Positions 46,801 through 55,800 of a DNA stretch of 64,000 nucleotides are shown here, one piece after another. A model generated the notes under the pieces. It saw nothing but the letters and a program-made list of their open reading frames with translations. It was not told where the DNA came from and ran no database searches. The stretch is from Sorex araneus (Eukaryota > Chordata > Mammalia > Eulipotyphla > Soricidae), in contig NC_073304.1 in NCBI RefSeq assembly GCF_027595985.1, forward strand, positions 217,498,000-217,561,999. The letters are read 5' to 3'. Position 1 is the first letter of the stretch, and the number at the start of each line of letters is the position of its first letter. A program made the position numbers and the translations under genes.

Positions 46801-49800
46801 GCTAGGGAATCAAGAGTTGCAGCCACATACAAAGCAAGTGTCTTATCTCCTGTACTATCTCTCTGGTCTCGAGGAAAGGGGGGGTGGGGTGTGTGTGTGT
46901 TGGGGGTAGGGCGGGGTGGGGAGGCAAATGACTGTGCTCAGGGCAAGAAGTGGAAAAAGATGGTGAGGGGAGACAGAGAGAGCACTTGGACTTTAAGGTG
47001 TGATAATGGTTGTACAAGTTGTTTCCTAATGTGTTCTGGATCAGGACATACTGGCAGCATTTAAATTCCTGTCTTTGCTTCAGGGGTGTCTCTCTCTCTC
47101 TATCTCTCTCTCTCTCTCCCTCTCTCTCCCCTGCCCCTCTCTCCCCTTCCCTCCCTCTCTACTATTTCTTCTCTCTCCCCTCCCCCCTCACTTCTCCCCT
47201 CCCCCTCCACCCTCTTTCTCCCTCTCCCTCCCTCTCCCCCTTCTGCCCTCCCTCTCCCTCTCTCTTCCCCTTCTCTTCCCTTCTCTCCACTTGGAGGACA
47301 AGTGCCCTCTTCTATACTGTCTATCTGACCCCTTAAACCCATTATATTCTTTATACTCTCTGGCCCTCCAAGTAGAATTTTTATAGTTATGTAACTCTAA
47401 AATTAGTGGCTGGGGCTGGAGAGATAGCACAGCGGGTAGGGCGTTTGCCTTGCACGCGGCCGACCCGGGTTCAAATCCCAGCATCCCATATGGTCCCCTG
47501 AGCACGGCCAGGGGTGATTCCTGAGTGCATAGCCAGGAGTAACCCCTGTGCATCGCCAGGTGTGACCCAAAAAGCAAAAAAAAAAAAAAAAAAAAAAATT
47601 AGTGGCTAACAATCTCATACTCCAATTTAGTTGTGGGTTTTTTTTTTTTTTGGGTCACACCTGGTGATGCTCAGGGGTTACTCCTGGATCTGCACTTAGG
47701 AATTACTCCTGGCGGTGCTCAGGGAACCATATGGGATGCTGAGAATCGAACCCGGGTCTGGCCGTGTGCAAGGCAAACGCCCTACCCACTGTGCTATTGC
47801 TCCAGCCCCTGCAATTTAGTTTTCATATTAGAGATTCAAAACACATAGCCCCTCTTCTAGAGGGTAATAGTGCTTTGGGATTATAGAATTTATTAAAAGG
47901 AGTTTAAAATACCAGCTAAACTCTTATTTAAAGACTGAATACAGACTACTTAAAATACTGTTTAAATTAGTGAAGTGTCAAGTAGCAATTGTAGTTCATT
48001 TTGTTTCTCAGTGCATACTAAACTACTGTCTCATGGAGATCCATGAAAGCAAATTTCCTTTGAGGAAGGTGTCAACACCCAGTGGTGCTCAAGGATTACC
48101 CCTGGCTCTATGATTGGTTCTGGGGATCGAACTAGCATTAGTTGCATGCAAGTGCCTTAACCCCTGTGCTGTCTATCCAGCTCTCCATCAAAATTCTACA
48201 TATTAAGTGTTCACAGGGTCGGTAAGAGAGTTTGTAGTGCTAGTGCATATGCGTTGTGTGCCATTGGCCTGGATTCAATCCCTGGCAGTACATTGTCCCC
48301 AAAGTGAGCCTTGGGAGATACACCTGGAATAGCCCTTGAGTACCATAGGGTAACCCAAAAACCACAAATCTGGGCTGAAATGATAGTATAGTGAATAGGG
48401 CATTTGCCTTTCTTGTGACCCATCTGAGTTCGATCCCTGGCATCCCATATGGTTCCCTAAGCACTCTCAGGAGTAATTCTTGAGTGCTGAGCCAGAAGTA
48501 ACTCCTGAACAATGCTGGGTGTGACCCAAATTCTTAAAAAGGGGACTGCAGCTGGAGATGAGAGTACTGAGATAAGGCACTTATTTTGTATGCAGCTGCA
48601 GCAGCCTTGACCAGGACTCTCTGCCAACACTGCCAGAGGTCACTCCTCATAATAGAGCCAGGAATAGCCCTTGAGCAAAGTGACCAGTAGCATCCCCCCG
48701 GCCCCCAGAAAAAAAGGGGTCCTGACTGGAGTACAGTCAGTAGGGTACTTGCCTTGTAGGCAGTTGACCTGAGCAATCCTTGGTACTACATATGGTATTC
48801 AGAGTCCTACTAGGAGTGTCCCTGAATGCAGAGCCTGGAGTAATTCCTGAGCCTTTTGGAGTGTGTCTCAAACAAAAGCAGTTGGGGAGGAGGTGGGGAG
48901 AAATCCACACAATTTTAAAAGGATGGGGATCACTACATTGAGCTGTTTTGAGTTTTTTTATTTTTGGGCCACACCTAGCAGTGCTCAAGTCTTACTCCTG
49001 GCTCTGTGCTCAGGGATCACTCCTGGCAGGGTCAGGGGACCATACGGGATACTGGGGATAGAACCTGGATTGGCTACGTGCAAGGCAAACACCCTATCCG
49101 CTTTACTATTGCTCTAGCCCCTATCGTGAGCCATTTTGAGATTGGAGAATTCATAACTTGAATGTAGTTAATTAGGTACTGTATGTTTAAGAGAATTCAT
49201 TAAAAGGGGAGTGATTAATCAACAGTGTGATTAAGCTTCTTTGGTAGACGTTTGTCTCCCTGTCTCGTCATGTAATGCCAATAGGCTCTCACTGCTAACA
49301 GTGCTGCATATCTTTTTTTGAAAACACGTGGATCTGTGTAAATGTATATGTGTGACTTTTTTTTTTTTCTTTTTGGGTCACATCCCTACGATGCACAGGG
49401 GTTACTCCTGGCTCTGCACTCAGGAATTACTCCTAGCAGTGCTCAGGAGACCATATGGGATGCTGAAATTCGAACCCAGGTTGGCCGTGTGCAAGGCAAA
49501 CGTCCTGCCTGCTGTGCTATCGCTCACACTATTTCATTTAATTTGTTTTGTTTTTGCCACACCCAGCAATGCTCAGGTTACATCTACTGTGCACTCAGGG
49601 ATCACTTCTGGTACTCAGGTACCTTACGAGATGCCAGGATAGAACCAGGGTCAGCTGCATGCAAGACAGATGCCTTACCCACTATGTTATCTCTCCTGCC
49701 CCTGTGTTGTTTTTGGGGTCATCAAGGCTCTGCTCAGGGAACACCTGGTGGTGCTTGAGGGACTATATGAAGTGCAGGGGATCAAACCTGGGTTGGCTGT

Positions 49801-52800
49801 GTGCAAGGCAAACACCTTGTCCACTACTATTTCCCTGGCCCCACTTTTTAAAATCCTTACTTAGGGTCCAGAGAGATGGGGGTGGAGGAGAAAGTGTGCA
49901 GATCCCTAAGCACCATCAGTGTGGCTAAAAGTAAACTTTCTACACTGTGGGGCTAGAGATAGTACAGGAATTAAGGTACTTGCCTATGTGCTGCTGGCTC
50001 CAGATTGATTAACGACACTGCATATGGCTCCCTGAAGCTCTGTCAGGAGTGATCCCTGAGTACAGAGTCAGTAGTAGCCAGGTGTGGCCAAAAATAAATT
50101 AATTTTGATGTATTAAAATTTTGTTAGGGGGCTGGAAAGATAGCACAGCGGGTAGGGCGTTTGCTTTGCACGCGGCCGACCCGGGTTCAAATCCCAGCGT
50201 CCCATATGGTCCCCTGAGCATGACCAGGGGTAATTCCTGAGTGCAAAGCCAGGAGTAACCCCTGTGCATTGCCAGGTGTGACCCAAAAAGCAAAAAAAAA
50301 AAAAAAAAAAAAAATGTTAGAAAATGTTTTCTTGGAGCCAGAGGAATAGCACAGCGGGTAGGGCGTTTGCCTTGCACGCGGCCGACCCAGGTTCAATCCC
50401 CGGCATCCCATATGGTCCCCCAAGCACCGCCAGGAGTAATTCCTGAGTGCAAAGCCAGGAGTAACCCCTGAGCATTGCTGGGTGTGACCCAAAAAAGTTT
50501 TTAAAAAAAAAAAGTTTTCTTAACCAATTGGAAAATAAAAATGTACCATTAAAATCTTGTCCTCATAGCTGACACGGAAAAGCCTTTCTATTTTTTCTTT
50601 TCTCTTTTTTTTTAAGGGTGAAGAGGTGGGGGAGTACAGTGAAGAGGAAAACTCCAAAGTGGAACTGAAGTCAGAAGCCAATGATGCTGCTAATTCTTCA
50701 GCAAAGGAAGAGAAAGGCGAAGAAAAGCCTGACACCAAAGGCACTGTGACTGGAGAGAGACAGAGTGGAGATGGACAGGTCAGTGTCCATGGAAGGCCAC
50801 TGGGGAAGAAAACTGGGATAGGTGATTTCCAGTGACCTTGGAAGAGTAAGGAGCCCCTCCTGTCCTCTAGGAGAGCACAGAGCCTGTGGAGAACAAAGTG
50901 GGGAAAAAGGGCCCCAAACATCTGGATGATGATGAAGATCGGAAGAACCCAGCCTACATCCCCCGGAAAGGGCTCTTCTTTGAGCATGATCTTCGGGGGC
51001 AAACTCAAGAGGAGGAAGTCAGGTAAGAGCCTCTCATACTGTGTAGTGTGGATGTAGTGCTCAGTGTCGCATCTCCCCTCCATGCTCTCCGTGTATTGTC
51101 CCACACACTGCTTACAGCATTGGAAATTAATTGTCATTATCCCTCTGGTACAGATAAGGAAAGCAAAGTTTACAGATTTTGTAATTCTTGGTGAAGGAGC
51201 TGGGATCCAGACTACGCTTCCATGCCTGCCATCCCCTATGAAACATGTGCATGGGCAGTGTTACAGGAGAGAAACTCTTAGGTGCTGAGGAGTTTGAAGT
51301 CTTTCCTCCTTTCTGTTCCCTTTGCATTGGTGCTACGATACACTCTTGCTTTTGGTAGGTTTTGGAGTTGTGCTGGAAAGATGGGGAGATGACCTGATGT
51401 TTCTATTCTCCTGCCTGCCTACCATGAATATTATTTGTGTTGGGTTGGGGGGGAGATGCCAGAGGTAGGATCCAGGGCCTCACATATGCAAGGCATGTAC
51501 TCTACTACTGAGCTCCCTCTCTAGGCAGTGAACATCTTTACTTGGTAGATGCTGCCAACTGAAGATACTTTTCCTTCTAGACCTAAGGGGCGTCAGCGAA
51601 AACTGTGGAAGGATGAGGGTCGCTGGGAACATGACAAGTTTCGGGAAGATGAACAAGCTCCAAAGTCTCGACAGGAGCTCATTGCTCTTTACGGCTATGA
51701 CATTCGTTCAGCCCATAATCCTGATGACATCAAACCCCGAAGAATCCGGAAACCCAGGTTGAGAAAATTTGGGGCCTAGATTATTTATTTCTTTACTATT
51801 TTTGTTTATGCCAAGGATTGAACCCAGGACCTGCTTCATGTGAGGCATGTGCTTTACCACTGAGCCATGTATCTGGCCCCTAAATTTCTTATTTTGGGGC
51901 CACACCCAAATGGTGCTTATAGCTTACTCCTGCGCACGCAGAAATTGCTCCTGGTAGGACCACGGTCCACCTGCTGTGTTCTCTTTCTAGATTTTTTTTT
52001 TTCCTCCAGCCTCCCAGGCTGTGCCCAGGGCTTGCTTCTAGCTCTGCACTTAGGAGTCACTACTGGCAGTGTTCAGGGAGTCATGGGGATTTAACCTGGG
52101 TTAGCTGTGTACAAGGTAAGTGTCCTACCTGCTGTACTATCTCCAGCTACATAGTCCTGATTTTTTTTTTTTTAATGGGGTGGGGGTGTGGACCTGTCAC
52201 ACCAGGCAGTGCTCAGGGATTACTTCTGGCTCTTCTGCTCAGGGATCATTCCTGGTAGGTTCAGGGGACCATATGGGATTCTGGGCATCAAACCTGGGTC
52301 AGCTGTGTACAAGTGCCCTATCTTCTGTACTATCATTCAACCCCTTATGTGTGTGTATATATATATATATGTGTATATATATATATATTTTTTTTTAATT
52401 TAAAAATTGTGGGAGGAGGGGAGGGCACTTGCCTTGCCCACGACCAATCCCCAGCATCCCATATGGTCCCCCAAACATTGCCAAGAACAAGCCCTTACCA
52501 TCACTAGTGTGGCTCAAAAGCAAAATATGGGGTAGGGGGGTCACATCTGACAGTGTTGTTTAGGGACTACTCCTGACACTCAGTGCTTAGGGATCATCTC
52601 ACTAGTGCTCAAGAGACCACGCAATGAAAGGGATTAAACGTGGGCCTCGTGCATGAAAGAATGTATTCCAGCATCTTGAAGCATCTTTCTAGAGTCTTAC
52701 TGGGTTTTGTTGTTGTGTTTTTCTTTTTGGGTTGCACCCAGCAATACTCAGGGGTTACTCCTGGCTCTGCACTCAGGAATTGCTCCTGGTGGTGCTTGGG

Positions 52801-55800
52801 GGGATCATATAGGATGCCGGGGATCAAACCCGGTTAGCCGCATGCAAGGCAAATGCCCTACCCGCTGTATTATCACTCTGACCCCAGGTAAGATTCTTTC
52901 CCTCCATTTCATTTTTTCCAGGTTTGGAAGTCCTCCACAGAGAGATCCTAACTGGATTGGTGAGCGACCAAACAAGTCTCATCGCCACCAGGGCCCTGGA
53001 GGTCCCCTGCCACCAAGGACGTTTATTAACAGGAATGCTGCAGGTACTGGCCGGATGTCTACTCCCAGGAATTACTCTCGATCTGGGGGCTTCAAGGAAG
53101 GTCGTGCAGGTTACAGGCCTTTGGAGACTGGTGGGCAGCATGGTGGCCGATCTGGTGAGACTGTTAAGCATGACTCTGGTTACCGATCACGGCGCTTAGA
53201 GCAGACTCCTGTGAGGGATCCATCTCCAGAAGCAGATGCTCAAGTGCTTGGCAACACTGAGAAGGAAGAGTCAGCCTCAGAGGTACCCGCTCCTCCTGCT
53301 GAAATTGTGCCACCAGCCCCAGACAGACCTGTTGAGAAGAAATCCTATTCACGAGCAAGAAGAACCAGAATCAAAGCTGGAGAGGCGGTCAAGGTTGCTG
53401 AGGAGATGCCGCCTCCACCCGAGGGGTTAGCCCCAGTACCCTCTGTCCCTGAGGCCACCCCACCGCCACCTCCTAAGACCGGCAGCTGGGAGCCTCCAGT
53501 GGAGTCCACTGCAGGTGGACTTGAGCAGGACATGGCACAGCTAAACATAACGGAACAGAATTGGAGCCCAGGGCAGCCTTCATTTATGCAACCACGTGAG
53601 CTTCGAGGTATGTACTTGAAGCATTTTCTCCTTTGTTGGGTTTCTGAGCATGGGACTTGTCTCAGGGATCTACGGTTGCTGACAAATAACTGTTACATTA
53701 ACTACAGGAAACAGATGGGGTCATAAATATATTCAAAGACCTCCAAGCGGCTGTGACTGTTACCCAAGACTACCCTTTGCCTCCTAGTAATTGCTCAGTC
53801 TTGAATTTTGAACATAGATCCTCAAATCTTTTTTGAAAGGGAAGCTTTTCTAATATTCTCTTCTGGGTTTGGAGGCGACAACCTGGGGTTGTTCAGAGGC
53901 TATTCTTGGCTCTGTGCTCGATAGTGACCTTGATAGTGACTCCAGGGGCCATTCCATGCCGAGGATCTAACTGCTGTAGGCAACATTGCAAAACAAACAC
54001 TTTCACCCCTTATACAGTCTCTCTGGCCCCAGATAGGAGTTTTAAATACCCAAAACCTAGTATATCCAAACTACTGGATATTTAGTAGACCCTAAACTGG
54101 ACCTTGATTGATGTTTGGAGCATATACTCTTAGCAATATCTTATTGCCATTGGAAAGTCATCTTTACATACTCTTTTCCCTCCCCTGAGCTTTTTTTTGG
54201 GGGGGTCACACCTGGTAATGCACAGGGGTTATTCCTGGCTCATGTACTCAGGAATTACTCCTCGTGGTGCTTGGGGGACCATATAGGATATGGGAATCGA
54301 ACCCGGGTCGGCCACGTGCAAGGCAAACGCCCTACCTGCTGTGCTATTGCTCCAGGCCTGCGCTCCCTGCCCCCAGCTTTTTGTTTTACTTTTTTTGAGC
54401 TTTTTGTTTTAAACTCTTGTTTTTTGTTTTGTTTTGGAGCCACACTCAACTATAGTCAGGATTTGCTCCTAGCTTTGTGCTCAGAAATTAACTCCCGACA
54501 GTGATCAAAGGATCAAAGTGCCAGGTATCAAACTGGACTAGCAAATTTCAAACAAGCACCTTAACCCTTAAATTGTCTTTGTGAACCCTGTACTGAGTTG
54601 TTTATAGCCAGAAATGAATCAGTCTCTTTCCAGGAGCCAGAAATGTGGCTCCCTGGCAGGGCATTTGCCTTTTATATATGAGACCCTGGATTTGAGACCC
54701 AAGCATTACCAGGAGTAGCCCCTGAGCATGACCAGGTATGGGCCCCCCTTCTCCCTCCCCCCCCAAAAAGTCTCTATCAAATTTCCAACCCAGATTTTTA
54801 TGACCAGGGATAATCAGATAGATTTACAGACTATACCCTTGTCTATTGTTGCTCAAATTTTGGGGCGAAGATTTCTATTTATTTATTTATTTTTATTTCA
54901 TAGTGTGAGTCACAGTGAGGGTACAGTTACAGATTAACACGTTTTTGTTCTTGTTTTTCCCTCATGCAATGTTTAAGAGCCCATCCCTCCACCAGTGTCT
55001 GTTCTCCACCACCAATGAACCCAGTATCCCTCCCACCCCCCCAGTACCATCCCCCCACCCCACCCCGCCTCTGTGGCGGGGCATTCCAATTTGATATCTC
55101 TCTTTGCTTTTGGGTGTTGTGGTTTGAAAGTATATTTGATCATGTAATATGCTGGGTATAATATCCCAGGGACTTTATTCAAGAAAGTACTTCATGGGGG
55201 AAATTCTAACTTTAATATTCTCACTGAAAAAAATTAACGTTAAACAGGCTTTTAGGGCCATAGCGATAATACAGGGGTTAAGGCCTTACATAGACTGACC
55301 AGAGTTTGATCCCTGACAGATGATATCTCTGAGTACCACCAGGTGTGATCCAAAACTGAAAAAGACTTTGATAGATATATTATGATGGAGAGCAATGGGA
55401 ACAGGTTGTTTTGTTTTATTTTTAAATGCTGGTATTAACAGGAAGCCAAAATAATTTGTAAGAAATTTTATTTTGGGACAGGAGCAATAGTACAGTAGGT
55501 TGGGAATTTGCCTTGCACATGACCGACCTGTGTTCAATCCTGGCATCCTGTATGGTCCCTTGGCACCACCAGCAGAAATCCCTGAGTACAGAGCTGGGAG
55601 TAACCCCTGAACATCACGGGGTCTGACCCAACAAACAAACAAACAAATTTTTTTCAAAGCTAGAAAGCAGTGACTGTGTTGGGTCCTTAAATCTGTTGTC
55701 ATTCCCTTGGTGCTGTCCTTGAATGTCTCCTTCCCTTCAATCTGCTGTGCAGCAGTGACCCTCTCGGTTTATTGCAGGCATGCCCAACCACATACACATG

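Noticed and set aside
52742-52887. A normal cassette exon from the SINE before CASC3 exon 7
   Set aside because: The intron left to exon 7 would be only 34 nt, too short for standard splicing; reported only as a possible extended or first exon.
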